A stretch of 64,000 bases of DNA from Amoebophrya sp. A120 (taxonomy: Eukaryota; Sar; Dinophyceae; Syndiniales; Amoebophryaceae): positions 2,972,158-3,036,157 of the forward strand of contig CAJINV010000013.1 in assembly GCA_905178155.1 (NCBI GenBank), given 5' to 3'. The notes under the pieces are model-generated. The model ran no database searches and was not told the origin of the DNA. It was given only the letters and a program-made list of their open reading frames with translations. A program made the translations under genes and the position numbers. This document shows, one piece after another, positions 42,783 to 58,000 of this stretch. Position 1 is the first letter of the stretch. Each line of letters begins with the position of its first letter.

Positions 42783-45700
42783 ATGTCAGAAACCATGAAC
42801 AACGACTCGACTCCGTCCTCTTCCTCCCGACCGCAGCGTCGGGTTCGGAACCTCTTGGCGAGCTATCTACGCATCGCAAAGGTGATCATTTTCTATGCAG
42901 CATATGCATGACAGGCGACGGCGGATTAATCAGAGTTTGTCATGCAAAAAATGGATTCCGCTAATGCTCTGTCATGCTCGAAGTTGCACGTAGAAAATTC
43001 ACTTTTTTCCCCTCGATACTCCTACGCGATCGACGATTTTCCCAGCAGTCCGGAGAAGGAACGAGAAGCTGGAGCAGCGGCCGGGGACTACAATACCAAA
43101 ACAGCCTTGTCCGGCGGCACGGCGGGTTCCTCAGCTTCCTCCAGCCAGTACAGAAATCACGATGCGAACAATCATCGCAATGGCAAACCGTCCCAAAATC
43201 CGTTTGACGAACGTGCGTTCGATGGCCATAACTTTTCCGCGGAAGCCTGGTTCCAGAGATTGATCGCGATCTCGACGTCGAATGCCGGCCGAGGAAGTAA
43301 TAGTTACACAGGCGGGACGAGCAACACCAAGATCAGTACGAGAGGTCAACAACAGCAAAACTCTTCCTCGAAGGAACTGCTGCAACTTTCGAACAAGCTC
43401 ACGTCGAAAATTCAGCAATTGAATGCCGACATCCAGACGCACGTCTACGAGAACTATTCGAAGTTCATCCGAGCGACAGATACTATCCACGCGATGAGCA
43501 ATGTGATCAGCAGTCGGCTGATTCCGGTGGATTTGGAAGACCTGAAAAAGTCGGTGAACCGAATCAGCCTGAAACAGGAGAAAACGCTGTCTGCGGGCAT
43601 TCTGGTCGTGAATGATAAAGGAGGAGTAGACCTCCAAGCCGCAACTACGCGAATGCAGCGCAACACTACTACGACTAGCGGAGAACAACAAGTCAAAAAC
43701 CCTGGTTCAAGAACAGCGTCTCGCGACGAGGATGGAGGTGAGTGGCCTGATGTATCCAACCAGAATAACCCCTCGTTGGAGCAGCAGGCGGAGCAGATTT
43801 CGGCACTACTGCTGAAGCAGGAGAAACTGGAGAAGGTTCGCATGTTGCTGAAAGTGCCACTGGTGCTGCAGGAGTGTTTGCAGCAGCGAAACTACGGGTA
43901 CTGTGCCGAAGTGTATTGCAAGACCATTCCGATCATGCGCAAGCGCCCGGATTTGTTTCGGGAAAAGATCCAGCAAATTGACAAGATCATGCTGGACTTG
44001 TGCGGGAAGCTGGAAGCGCGACTCGGCGAGACGGCGGCGACGACGAAAGAAGCCATCAACTGCGCGCAAACGTTGATCGAACTGGGCCAGGAGAAGCAGC
44101 TGGTGGCCGACAAATTTTTACTCGGGCGAAAAAACATGCTGGAGCTCGCCGTGAAGCAGGCCTGCGCGACGACTAGTACAACCGGTGCCGCAGTTTCAAG
44201 TGCTGTCGCGGCGCAGCAAGAACCGCAGGACGAGTATCAGCGGGAAAAATCCCCCCTCCCCATATTGAACGGGTATGTTTCCGAAAATTTGTGTTGCGGA
44301 TTTGCGGCCACAAGTCACGTTCGTATTGCAAGAAGAAAGGTCAAGGGCAGAGGCTTCCGCCCCGCTATGGAAGCGATTTGTCATGCTGTTTGGCCTAAAG
44401 GGGAGCCGTTTGCCATGCTGAACCACTAGACCCATACGCCCCTCCCTAGCCTGGGGACCTGGCCGCAGTGCCTCTCTGCAATACAAAGCTGATTGGTGTA
44501 GTACGCAAATCCAGCATCAGAAACTACGTTTTTATATGGGGAGGGGGGATGTTTCCATTCGATAACGAGGAGCATTTTCGGTTGTCGGTGTCAAAGCTCC
44601 TGGATCGGTTCTGTCCGCAGCTGAAGGAAGTTTTGCAGGAGTTCTGTCACTGTTTCGACTACCCGGCATTCGCCGGCAGTGTGCGGGAGATGGTGTTGGC
44701 GGTGTTGCGACTGCTCCACGAGCAGGTCCTGCAGCTGCTCGCGGCAAACAGCATCATCAACCCAAGCACTGTAAAGACGTGTATGCAGGAACTGATCACG
44801 CTATTGGAGGTGGATGTGCTCGCTCTGACGCTCGCGACGAAAACAGGAGACAGCACAAAAGACTTGAAAAGCCTCGCGGAGGCCGTGTTCAAACAGCAAG
44901 TGAAGAAGCAGTTTGTCACGGACATTTCCCTGCTCTCCGTCGCGAAAACGTTCGAGCAAGCGGGGAAGCAAATGACCACACAGCTGGTGGCATTGCACGA
45001 GGAGCTTGTGGGCGGGAAAAGCGGAGCTGGTGCAGTTTCTAACGAGGAAGCGCTTGAGAAAATCGGTAAAACCTATAAGTATCTTCACTGTTCCTTTTCC
45101 GTATCGGAATGGTAATTGCTATTGCTTCTATGCATGTAGGAGGTTCCAGATCCAGCGAAACGGGAAACATGCATTGGAAATAAAACAACATTGATACCAG
45201 GGGCCTGCGAGCACGCGATTCTTCTCGACGGGTGTTTGTCGCTGACCGACTGCCAGCCGCTGCTTGACCTGGTCGACGGCTCGAGCACTGCGAGTCTCTT
45301 GGTAGACGCTTTGGTGAAGCACGTGAAGGAATTTTTCTTGACTTTTGGCGAAGTTTGCAAGCTGTTGTGCCGGGACAAGGGCGAGAAGACACAGTCGGAC
45401 CTTACCGTTTTGCCGGTACAGAAACTGTTTGGCGTTGCCTGTTCCTTGCTCTTTTTCAATTTATTGTCATTTCGGACCAGAAGAAGCATGCATACATCAT
45501 GAGATCAGTTCTATTTGCGCGCTGCGCAATAAATGCAGCAACAGAATGAACCTATCACCAATTCACAGCCGACCGAAATCTCTCGGATTCGGGCCCTTTC
45601 CTGGAATTCCATGTTTGCGCTCGGCCTGGTCCGCCTTGGCCGCCACTTGGAGACGCGGGGGGTGACTAAAGTTTTCAACGTGGGCGCCGATTTGTTCGGC

Positions 45701-46627
45701 AAAGACTCGACGTTCGCCCAGGCCGCGGATGACAGCGCAAACAGTGCCACCGTGGAGAAGATTTTGCAGCACAATTGCCGACAGGCAGCGGCCGAGACGC
45801 TCGCGAGAGTGGTGGAGGTAGAGGGTGCTAAATTGGCGCATTTGGTACGAGACAGTCTGTACGACTTGGAGCAGATAAGTACATTCACAACGGGTGCACC
45901 AACCGATTCGTCCAACGGCAAAGCTCCATCTTCAGCAACCACGACTAAAAACTCTGCGACGACCATTCCTGCGCAAACCATCCTCGGCCCGAGGACCGCG
46001 GTGAAGAAAGTGTTGGAGAAGATGCAAGCTTTCGAATCCCAAGTCGCGACGGCACTCGGGGACAAGAAGCGCGTGGTGGGCAGTGCGACGTCGGCCCACA
46101 ACGTGCACACGTCGACAAGAAGCTTGCTGTACAACAGCAACAGTAGTACCAACGCGATCAAAAGCAGCCATCGGGGCGGGAACCACGCCGACGACCTGGA
46201 GGTGGACGTGGAGCGGCTCCTCGCCCGGTCCACCCAGATCTACGGGCAAATCGCGTTCAACCGCGCTGCCGTGATGAGCGGGGTGATGAAGATCGTGCTC
46301 CGCGGGTTCTCCGAGTATCTGCGCCAGGTGTCCGCCATAGAGGGGGCCAAGCAAGTGCACCAAATTCAGGTTGACGTGGCCTTTCTCGCGTCGGAAGCCC
46401 TGAACAGCATGTGCGACAAGGAGGACGGCAGCATTCTAGAAGGATTGTGCAAGGAGATTCTCGCCTCCGCGTGCAGTCGCGCCGCGGCGGCTCAGGGCGG
46501 AGTTCTTGAGCAGGGGTCGTCTTCTTTTGGGGGCGGTTTGCTCGCTGGCGGTGCGCCGCTCCTGGAATCCCATGTGGTGGAGAAGATTTTGCTGGACTTC
46601 AATAACAGCGCGCAGCAGGAGCACTAG
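42783..46627 (+). CDS. VPS51: VPS51-like subunit of GARP/EARP tethering complex
   Basis: Protein of about 1,048 residues acting in endosome-to-Golgi vesicle tethering. Exons: 42783-42866, 43017-44234, 44570-45065, 45150-45415, 45545-46627. The first intron is introner-like, the second a family 2 introner, the others GT-AG. Diagnostic features are RRVRNLLASY at the N-terminus (compare the RRxLLxxYY start of Vps51), FDERAFDGHNFSAEAWFQRL, and the coiled coil with THVYENYSKFIRATDTIHAM, a clear Vps51 signature. A second helical block (LEKVRMLLKVPLVLQECLQQ) and a long helical C-terminal region (QFVTDISLLSVAKTFEQAGK) match the family layout. Boundaries 1 and 4 are the least certain. Confidence 0.87.
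42864..43019. mobile_element. Candidate introner in VPS51, boundaries unresolved
   Basis: About 150 bases separate RNLLASY from YSYAIDDFPSS. The block begins TATC and ends GATA, with weak inverted similarity (AAAGGTGATCATTTTC against AAAAAAGTGAATTTTC) and introner words inside (GCATGACAGG, TTTGTCATGC, CTGTCATGC). The sequences flanking TATC and GATA (CGAGC, CTCCT) do not match, so no target repeat supports it. Confidence 0.45.
44230..44569. mobile_element. Introner element, family 2, target repeat ACGAG
   Basis: Element 44235-44564 lies between ACGAG copies. Terminal repeats are AAAATCCCCCCTCCCCATAT and a slightly diverged complement. Removing 335 bases joins EPQDE to EHFRLSVSKLLDRFC in frame within VPS51. 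A GT exists at the left boundary (44234-44235) but no AG at the right. Confidence 0.93.
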
Positions 46628-47079
46628 CGTGGTTCTCAGATGAAAACGCAGGTGGAAGACGCGCAGACGGTATGGGGAACGTGAGACTCGAAAAAAATGA
46701 AAACAGCTTCTAGATCAGACGCAAAATCATGATTAAGGAGAATCAATCCACACGCTGGTGGCTCTTGCTGTTCCCTAATGGAGCTGTTCTGAGGATGTGG
46801 CGATCAAGCGGAGCGACGAGGCAGTGCAGAGGAGAGTGTTTTTTCATCTATGAATACAGTCCAGGAAGCCTATGGGGTGGTACTACTAGCTAGTCTTCAT
46901 GATCATTGATACTACAATGCCGGTGCAAAACAACGTTGGGAGAGTCACCGCAAGAAAAAATTTAAACTTCAATTTACCGAAAAACTGTAGTTGTTTTCGC
47001 TTGATGGCGAATCTCTCCACCGGCGTTGCTGCTACTACATGAAAAGTTACCCGATCCGACCGTTCCCATTTGGATCAAC
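46628..47079. other. Intergenic, no gene seen
   Basis: Spacer between VPS51 and the NADH dehydrogenase gene; the frame is open upstream of the latter's ATG to 47026. Confidence 0.55.
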
Positions 47080-49878
47080 ATGTTGCGAACACTAAACGCG
47101 CAGCAGCATCAGCAGCAGTTTTGCGCCGCAATAGCGCGCAGCTCGCAAGCCGTATTATCGAGTTCCGGTGCGGCATCTTCCAGCTCTTCCGCTTCCGCGC
47201 GTGCGTTCGCCACGACACGCGTAATCCAAGCCGGGATGAAAAGAACGACTCTAGTCCCTTTCATGTCTGGTCGCTCGCACAGGTGTGGGCACCGGATAAT
47301 ATCAGCGGGAACGAAATCCTCCAGAAGCGCGAAGACGCAGCGCGGACTGTTGGCCGCGCCAGGACAGCTACTTTTCAGGAATGATGTGATGAGTTCTTCC
47401 CACAACCAAATCACAAATTCACTCTTCAATCGCGCGTTTAGCACCCAGCTTCCGTCTGCAGCCACGACACCCAATCCCGCAGCGACGGAAAAAGAGAGGT
47501 TGGTCATTTTAGGTTCTGGTTGGGCCGGCTACCGTTTGCTGCAAGATGTGGACCACGAGAAGTATCAGGTCAGCGTGGTGTCGCCCAGAAACCACTTTTT
47601 GTTTACGCCACTCTTGGCGTCCGCCTCGGTTGGGGGCTCGGACATCAGCAGTATTTGCCACCCTGTGCGGCCACTAGTGGCGGAAAAGGTATAGTAAATT
47701 TACTGTGGGTGCCATGGAATTCAATGCATCACAAAGTCTCGTTCCCTCCAGCGTGTCACTCCTGCATGACAAACTAATCACACGACCGGAAAATAATACG
47801 AAATAGCTCTGCATAACCATAAGTCCACAACATACAACAGGACGGGCGCTTTTACGAAGCCAGGGCGATCTCGCTGGATAAGAAGAAGAAGATGATTCAG
47901 TGCCAAACTTTGGATGGCCGGGAGTTTCCACTTGCCTACGACAAGTTGGTGATCAGCATTGGCTTCCAGGCAAACGACTTTGGGATCAAAGACTTAGGTA
48001 TGAACATAGATCAACAACCTAGGCAAGTCAATTAAGGTTAGGTGACCATAGAATCACATGACACACGACGTCGTCGTTTCCCATGCCAAGAACGCACTGA
48101 ACAAAGAGCGCACGACTGCTGATGAAAGTTGAAACCAAAACCCCACCCCTTCCCTACACAGACCAACACGCCTTTTTCATGAAGGAGACCGCGGACGCGA
48201 AGCGCGTGCACGATCACATCCTGCGTTCCTTCGAAGAAGCCTCTTTCATTCACATGCTGGACGGGGATGAGAATGTCTCGCTGGAAGAGGAGGAGCAGAT
48301 TCGCGAGGTGCTGTCCTTTGTCGTCGTGGGCGGCGGCCCCACCGGGACGGAATTTTGCGGCGAGCTCACCGACTTTTTGAAACGGGACATTGCCGTGCAG
48401 TACCCGCATTTGTCTCCCTACTGGTCCGTTCACTTGATCGACGCTCTACCGCAAATCCTGACCCCGTTTCAGAACGCGGAGCTGCAGGCACACGCGCTGG
48501 AGCACTTGCGAGAGAAGCAGGGCGTGCAAGTACACCTGTCGCAGTTTGTGGACAAGATTGAGCACCACCGGATCTACTTGAAATCCGGCATGTCGTTTCC
48601 CTTTTCCACGCTTATTACAGTGAAAAATGCCCCCCCACCCCTAAAATTGGAAAAATTTGTGATGCGAAGTTTCCAAATGAAAACTTTTTGTCATGCATGA
48701 AATGAGTTTAAATCTTTCTGCTGCAGAATCCAGGCGTACATGGTATATCGCATCAGTTGCATGACAAGCGCCGCTCTTGCTGGGGTCTTTTGCAATACGA
48801 ATCTTTGCCATTCACGGTTGGAAACCTGTGATGCTGATAGATGCAAGAGGGCGAATGTTTCATTTGGAAAGGTTTGCAATACAAATGCTCCCAAGTTCGG
48901 GGGTGGGGGCATTTTTCATTTTGATAACGCTCGTTTGGTGTGCGGGGATCAAGCCGCTGCCCTTCGTGGCGGGCTTGGACTTGGCGAAGAACGCCAAGGG
49001 AACGCAACTGTTGACGGACGCCCAGTTGCGGGTAAAGGGCGAGGAGAAGAACGGGATCTACGCGCTGGGGGATTGTGCGTCGATTGAGGTAAGTACTGAA
49101 AAACACTAAGAATGTTTCAGAAAGGATTTGCTTTTTTCATGTGGGGAACGAGCATGTGCATGACTGAATACACCTGGTGTCTTCATGCACGCCGGGAGTG
49201 TTACAGTCACTCTCACATAAGTGAGCAATTTCTTGAATCAACGGTATTCAAAAATGATTGTAAATTCGTTCTGGTCCTCCATCAATACAACACCAGACAA
49301 TGCCGATGCCGCAGACCGCGCAGATTGCGTCGCAGGAAGCTGCTTACTTGGCGAAAGCCTTGTCTCTGGACAGCCACGAGGTGCCCAACAATTTCGAGTT
49401 CAAGGACAAGGGCACCCTCGCCTACCTCGGTGGGACCAGCGCTCTGTACCGAGTGCCGTCGAATCTTCCGGTCCCCCATCTGCGCGGGCTGCTGGGCTGG
49501 TTCACGTGGCGGAGCGCCTACTGGAGCATGCAGCTGTCCATTCGAAACAAGTATAGTGCACAAGGAACTCTTGTTCTTTCCATTTGTAGTGTATTTTCTT
49601 GTTGATGCGATCATTGATTCTGTTGAACGGGACAACAGCACAATGTGCTTGTTTTGCAATGCAGAAATAACGCCATGAAAAGGTTTATGCTGGCTTGGAA
49701 CTGGATCTCCAACTACGTTTTCGGGCGGGATCTCACCCGCGTCGGCCGCCACTCTTCGCCGGTGGAGTTTCTGCTCGACCGAAAGGTATCCTCCGGGAAG
49801 AAAAAACGCAATCCCGCAAGGTCCGTGTCCCCCGAGGCCTCCAAAGCAGATCCCATTCCGGCCAGCAAGACCGCCTGA
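47080..49878 (+). CDS. Type II (alternative) NADH:quinone oxidoreductase
   Basis: Single-subunit flavoenzyme that passes electrons from NADH to quinone without pumping protons, on a face of the mitochondrial inner membrane. Exons: 47080-47688, 47841-47997, 48162-48612, 48932-49088, 49297-49550, 49665-49878; 613 residues. Intron 3 is an introner, the others GT-AG. The N-terminus is rich in Gln, Arg, Ser and Ala without acidic residues, like a mitochondrial targeting peptide. Two dinucleotide folds are seen: VILGSGWAG (residue about 145, FAD) and FVVVGGGPTGTEF (about 312, NADH), then the GIYALGDCASI FAD loop near 452. The C-terminal LPVPHLRGLLGWFTWRSAYW forms the membrane-associating end. No EF-hand is present. 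The ATG at 47080 is the first in frame; initiation further upstream cannot be excluded. Confidence 0.9.
48608..48931. mobile_element. Introner element, family 2 (diverged ends), target repeat ACGCT
   Basis: Element 48613-48926 lies between ACGCT copies. The terminal repeats are AAAAATGCCCCCCCACCCC and complement. Removing 319 bases gives FPFSTLVWCAGIKPLPF, matching the NDH-2 family at this site. No GT or AG at the exact boundaries. Confidence 0.93.
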
Positions 49879-50829
49879 GGTTCGGTTCCGGGGGTTGTTG
49901 TGGTCGTTTTTCATGGGCGACCTCTGCTTTAGTTCACCGTTTGCACACACCGTTTCGACACATATGCACAGTACTTCTAGGGATGATTTTGAACAGAATT
50001 CAGAAGGTAGTTTCCGTGTTTTGTTGTGCTGGTTGTGGTATTGCCTTGACCTGCTCCTGTGTAATTACTTGTCCTTATTTGCATGATGATGAGCATGACG
50101 CCTTTGACAGCACTCCTGCCGCAGGGTGAATTTTGATAGATCGTATGATTTTCCGCGTGTGAAGACCGAAGCGGCACAAAAGAAAAGATGGAAAGAAGCC
50201 ACTCTGAACAGAAGTTCTTTTTCAGATTCCTTTGCGCCTTCTGCCCCCTGCTGAGGAAAACAGACGCTCTTGCCGTGGCATAATTTGGTTGTGATTTACT
50301 GTGGTCGTAGTCGCTTTTATCTTCCGCTTAGAATGAGAAATAAACAGGACCACGAAAAATTCAATCCAAAACCACATGAGGTTTGAGTACTTACAAAAAA
50401 CAAAGAAAAACGAAACTAGGAAAAACAGTGGACTTCTCGCATAAGTGCGCGACAGGAGTTGTTACCGGGTACATCGAGCAGTTGTTGGGTCCTATGAGGT
50501 TGCTCCTTGCTCTGAAGCTCTGTGAAGATCGCCTGCTCGTTGGCCTTGCTTTCGTGCACCCGTGTCGGCGATCAGTTCTCGGGTGCGCGAGCTTTTTTCG
50601 TTCTACATCTTGACGCTTTTCGTCACTTTCTTGTTGCTCAACTTTGCCGATGTGCCTTTGAAGGGGTTCTTTATTTGCCAACGCCAAGAAGTCGATCGCC
50701 GTACCAGACAAGATCAAAACTTCGAGAAACAAACATTGTAAAAACAAACATGACCCAAATGCTGGGTCTCGACCACGAGTAGCAACTTTCCGGCACCATC
50801 ATACTTGTTGCTATCAACAAAAATAAACC
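49879..50829. other. Intergenic, no gene seen
   Basis: Short open frames only; no domain signals on either strand. Confidence 0.55.
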
Positions 50830-51390
50830 ATGCTTCGTCGTTCCCTGCCGTCCCTCGGTCCTCCGAAAGCGCCGCGCAACTGCTTCTTCCCCTGGTTCAA
50901 TTTTGTGCTGGTTCGTTCCGGCGCCTACCTCGAACCGAACCGGATAGCGTTTCGGGTGCCGGTGCACATCACGAAGCCCGAAATTCGCGAGTACTTGCGG
51001 AAGATTTACAACATGAAAGTGATCAAAGTGAACACGTACATACACATCCCGAAGATCAAGCGCAACGCGTTCGGCGACTACATTAAGCAGGGCGGGATCT
51101 ACAAAAAGGCGATCGTGAACTGCGAAGAGGTGATCCCCGACGAGGTAAAGATGTTTGCCAACAGCCGCAAGCCGCGAATGAACCCCGCGATAACGAAATA
51201 TGACACGCCGAAGCACATCGCGCGGAAAAAATGGTGGTCGAAAAACACGGTGCGACCGGGGGTGAACAGGAGTAGCGACTGGCTCCCGAGGCATCCCCAG
51301 GCATACGCGGAGGTCATACCGACGTTGCTCCGCGGCGACGATTTTCCGCCGCCGCTGGAAACCAGCGAGAAGCTGGAGCCGCAGAGGTAA
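50830..51390 (+). CDS. MRPL23: Mitochondrial ribosomal protein uL23m
   Basis: Single-exon protein of 186 residues. The stretch AFRVPVHITKPEIREYLRKI followed by YNMKVIKVNTYIHIPKIKR is the L23 core that binds 23S-type rRNA near the exit tunnel. The GGIYKKAIVNCEE segment continues the fold, and a basic C-terminal extension follows (KHIARKKWWSKNTVRPG). No separate presequence is obvious; the short N-terminus MLRRSLPSLGPPKAPRN may serve for import. Confidence 0.85.
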   Translation: MLRRSLPSLGPPKAPRNCFFPWFNFVLVRSGAYLEPNRIAFRVPVHITKPEIREYLRKIYNMKVIKVNTYIHIPKIKRNAFGDYIKQGGIYKKAIVNCEEVIPDEVKMFANSRKPRMNPAITKYDTPKHIARKKWWSKNTVRPGVNRSSDWLPRHPQAYAEVIPTLLRGDDFPPPLETSEKLEPQR

Positions 51391-52094
51391 AATCATTTTG
51401 TTTCTTGCTACTGCACCAAAATGGACTTCTGGTGGAAATGCGGTAGTGATTCATGTGTTATGACTATGAGTTTTGAAAAAGATGATTGCGATTCGCAATG
51501 TCGATGCAACACAGGCACCTCCCCCACCTTCACCAAGGCGGTCCTACCCTCCCCGACAACGTTCCGTTCCAGGAATTCCCGCGTCCGGACCTGACGGTCT
51601 TACGCGGCCGGCACGAGGCTGCCAGACCCCGGACGGGGGCACAGATGCTCGACGGGCTCCGAACGCCCGCAGAATTGAGAATAAACGAGCAAACGCACGT
51701 TCTACCGCATGCAGAAAACCCGTTTGGCAAGAGGATAGGCTGAAGGAGGTTGGTTCTACATGTAGAAGTAATTTATCATGTAATGAACTTAGAGCAAAAA
51801 GAACTCAAACGAAGGCCAGCTGATTCCATGCCTGTGCTAAGGGCATTGATCCTAGGAGGTGTTCTACTTGCAAAGCCAAAGCCGAATCGGCTTCCCGGAG
51901 GTGGAAGATAGACACCACTCTCATCGTCACCAAGGCATCCAACTGCGGTTCACTGAGACGCGCGGAACAAGTGCAAATTACGTAGTCTGTCGGTACGGAC
52001 TCTCTCTCGACTTCTATAGAGCTAAAGGAATAGGAACCAACAGCACTCTGATTCCACGAATCATTGACCACGACGTGAGCTTCATTGTTCCAAG
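51391..52094. other. Intergenic with one small candidate ORF
   Basis: An open frame at 51486-51743 encodes 85 residues with a balanced, Pro- and charge-rich composition (GGPTLPDNVPFQEFPRPDLT, then AQMLDGLRTPAELRINEQ). It could be a real small protein following uL23m, but I recognise no family. The rest of the region shows nothing supportable. Confidence 0.4.
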
Positions 52095-54195
<2,101 letters not shown>

Positions 54196-55077
54196 ACAAC
54201 GTTTAGACGTACGGCAGCGCCGTTTGGTCGGCCTTTTTGGTTTGCAAGTTTGAAGGAAACTACTTGTGCGGCAGCGTTGGTTTCAATCACGCAGCGCCGT
54301 AGTACGCACTGCAACTATCGGCACTGATGCGGGTTTCTTTGATGCAAAATTTGCGTTTGGCTTTGGAGTTGCGTCGTGTTGCATGAGGAATTTGTAGCAA
54401 TACTGGAAAGAATTTTGCAAATTTTGCACAGAAGTTGCGGATAGCGTTTGTCGATTCATACGTGGCCGAGGACCTTGTGAAGCAGTGCAGCCAGCAGGTG
54501 TTGTGTCGGGAAGATGTCATCTGTGCGATGCTGATCAAAGAAGTTCTTGTCATGCCTCGCAGAAACACAGCTTGAGCGAGTTTTTTCGTTTTTGACTTTT
54601 GCGGTTTTGTATGAGCTGTTGATGTCGCATGTTTGAAAGTATTAAGGAACACTGCTTTTCTCCTGAAATTCGACCGCATTTGCGATGGACCAAAATTTTC
54701 CAAAGTAGCAAGACCGAAATATGAAAATGTTGTAGATACGATGCGATGTTGGCGATCACCAGCAGTCGCAGCAGGCTTAAGCCGCCTGCTGCAAGAAGAC
54801 AGATCAGCACACGGCAGTTCTATTTTACCTCAGGAGGGGAGGAAGAGCAAGACCCTAGCTGTGAGTTTAGCTGTGGGCGACAGCCGTTGAGAGGTCAGTA
54901 GACGTACCGATGATCGAGCATGACGGAAAACAGGAGGTTAAGTCTGTGCTGCGCTGAGGCGGAGGGGACAGACACGCGGGAGCTTAAGTCGCGGCAGAAA
55001 ATGACCTTCTTGAGAACTACGCAGTAGAGCTGCACGACCCGCCGAGTCGTGAGTAAGAATAAGAGTCGATATCCAAG
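54196..55077. other. Intergenic, no gene seen
   Basis: Only short open frames; nothing conserved on either strand. Confidence 0.55.
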
Positions 55078-58000
55078 ATGCTGGCGCCAGCCGTCGTTCT
55101 CTTTGTTTCGTGTGTTTCCGTGCAGGTTTGTTCTGCACCACCAGGCACGAAAGCTCGCGCATGCGCATCTCAGTCTAGCACCGAGGATGTTGAAGAGATC
55201 GATGCGGGAGAAAAATCGAACGGCCCACAATCACCAGCTTCGCAGCTCCAACTGCCCGCAGCTGCAGGGACCACAGCGCCCCCTAAAGAAGCAGAGGCTC
55301 TTCATGAAGAGGATTTTCAGCCCGCTGAAGAGTCTTCTTGGGCCTGGCTTTGGCCTCCGCGTTGGAATTTGTTCTCCGGATGGAGCCAGAAAAGCAGTTG
55401 TGGGCAACAAGCGAAGACTTCTTTCGATGAAGCATTTGTCCAACAATCTTCTGCGGCGACTTCGGATAGCGCAAGAACTCCGACATCACTGGGGCAAGAG
55501 CAGGATACCGTGGTTTGTAGTTCAATCCTACAACAACTCTCCCCGGCGGCCAGTGGCAGTACACGAGGTGTCGTGTCCTTCACTACGAGTCCGCGCGGCA
55601 CCGGCTCTCCAACGTGCCAGGACTTTGTCAGCAGCTCAACGGCAGCTGCGATTCTTGGTGTGAATCAGAACAGTCCCTATCCGGCTTGCGTTCGTGTGGT
55701 GAGCAAATTCTTGAACATTAAGAACTCAGAGCCGACCTCGCGTGTGAAGCAGCAGGCGTTGACTGCAGCGCTTAACTCCAAACGTTTAGAGTCTGGATCT
55801 GGCTCTGCACGGTCGCACACAGCAGACGAGGCAGTACTATCTGCTGGGAGACGAGCAGCAAGCCAGCACCAGCAGCCGTGTCTCAGCCAAGCGGAGCGGA
55901 TCTGTCGAGAGCTGAAGAAAGACGTCAATGTTGGTAAGGAAATGCAGCTGGTGGCACATCAAGAATGCACAAGAACCAGAGCAGATGACGACTCTCCTCC
56001 CTCAGTCCCAGCTTCGCCGCAAGCCACTCAAGCAGCAGATTCTGTAGCCTGCCAAGAGAACTACGCGGATCGCAACGAAAAAGAGCAGAAGCACGAAAGA
56101 GCCGGGTCGTCGTGGAAGATGCGCGACGTTTTCAATAGAAACTTCCGCCTGGTTTCCTTCGCAAACGCGCTGGGTGGCCGAAAACAAGCCACAACTTTTC
56201 CGCTAACCACGACAGCGTTGCCGACGTCCCGCTTGCAGGTGGGTAGGAACAGAGCAGCAGCACTGCCTGTTCCAAAAGACCAGCTCCACGCGACTTTGAA
56301 CCGGTTTGGCTGGGGCCACTTGGCGGAGGATCTGAAGTTCCTAAGCGACCAAGATCTCTACATGCTGCGGACGTTGGCGTACACTGGGAATGGTCGTAAG
56401 CGGACCAGGTCCAGCACTGCATCCTCGAGTACGAAGGAAAACCAAAAAGCAGGAACAAAGGAGGACGATCTTCTACCGGAAGAAGATGCATATGGCATCG
56501 AAGCTCTAAACCAATTCCAATCGGCGTCTTCCTCGTCTTCGAAGCAAAAGAGCCGCGAGCTTCAGGAGTTCAAATTCAAGGCTTTGAAACAGAAACTAGC
56601 CGGCAGCACGACTTCTGCTGCCGACGAGGGAACATCTACTACACTGACAGGTGCTAGTACAACAACTTTGCCGGCCAGGGATTCCTTCATATTGAGAAAC
56701 ATCCTCATGGCGGATTACTTTTTCGGCGGCTACAACGCGAATCAATTCAATTTTGACCAAAAACAATCCGTCGCGAGGGATTTGCGGACCAGTTTGTTTG
56801 AGGCGGGTGTGTTTTCGGACTCGCAAGTCGGGGATTTGGTGCAAACGCTGAAACGCAGGGCAGAAAATTACAAAACCGATTCCACTTCAAATTCTTGTGA
56901 CGCGGGTGCGTTTCCAGCAAGTGCGTCGTCGGCCCAAGAGCTTCTTTTGCAGACGAAGGAAAACTACTGCGGTGGCTCTGGCTCGTCTTGCTGCGTCGAC
57001 AAGGATCTGCGGGCCGGGTCGGTGCTCCGACTGGCGCCTTGCGAGCCCGACGGAGATGATCAGGAAGACCATCATGGAGGAGCAGGCACCGACGAATTGA
57101 AAGCCAGCAAGCAAACGAGTGCCGGGTCGTCTGTCGGAGGACAAGAGCTGCTTCATCTACCTGACAAGAATAACAAACTGACTTCTCGGAAATCACTCGG
57201 CTCTGACAGATCAAAATCCACCACGCTATCGACCTCTGCACCGAAATTGACAAACGCGGTCTCCCGGGTGTTCCAGTCCATGCAGAAGAATTTGAAGCAG
57301 CAACTGAAAAACAGTCGGAGCAACTTGAGTCTTATGCAAGAAAAAAACTGTGTAAGTGTAACTCTGTGATGCAGAAAGGGCAAAACAGTTACACTTGTCA
57401 TGCTGGACATGCATCAGAAGCTTTTTTCGTGCGTGTTTTCACGTATTAGCCGCGCATGACAGGCTCTCTCTGTCAGGCAGAGCAAATTTGTGATGCTATT
57501 CCTCCAAGAAAGTTACACTAACACAGTTTTTTTCTTGGATAAGTCTGTTCAGCGGCCTGACCTCGTCCAGTCGGAGGATATCAAGCGCAAAAATGTCTGG
57601 GTCTGGAAAAATGTAAACTTGTCATGCAGATTTTCCATGACCACCCATATGGTCTGGAATGCGGGACCTAGGATGGCAGACTCTGTGAGGTCTCTACCAT
57701 GCCCATCCTGCATGACAAACTCCCTCCCAACTTGGTCAAAAGTGGACAGCTTTTGGCACTCATGCAGCACAGATTTTTGCATGCTTCAGATTTACCATGC
57801 ACAGATTTTTGCATGCTTCAATTCAATTCAGATTTACCATGACAAGTTGCCACCTTCCAGACCCAGACATACTTGCAATCCATAGAGGAAGCGAAAGTGC
57901 AAGAAAGATAACTTGGAGAACGACCCGGAGTTTTTTCCCAGGAAGTTTCTGCCCAAGTTCGTCTTTCTCACCGACGTCGACGACACGTTCTGGTGCAGTA

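Noticed and set aside
42864-43019. Counting the VPS51 first intron as a resolved introner
   Set aside because: Ends are TATC...GATA and the interior fits, but the flanking 5-mers differ and the required length does not match any direct repeat, so it is listed only as a candidate.
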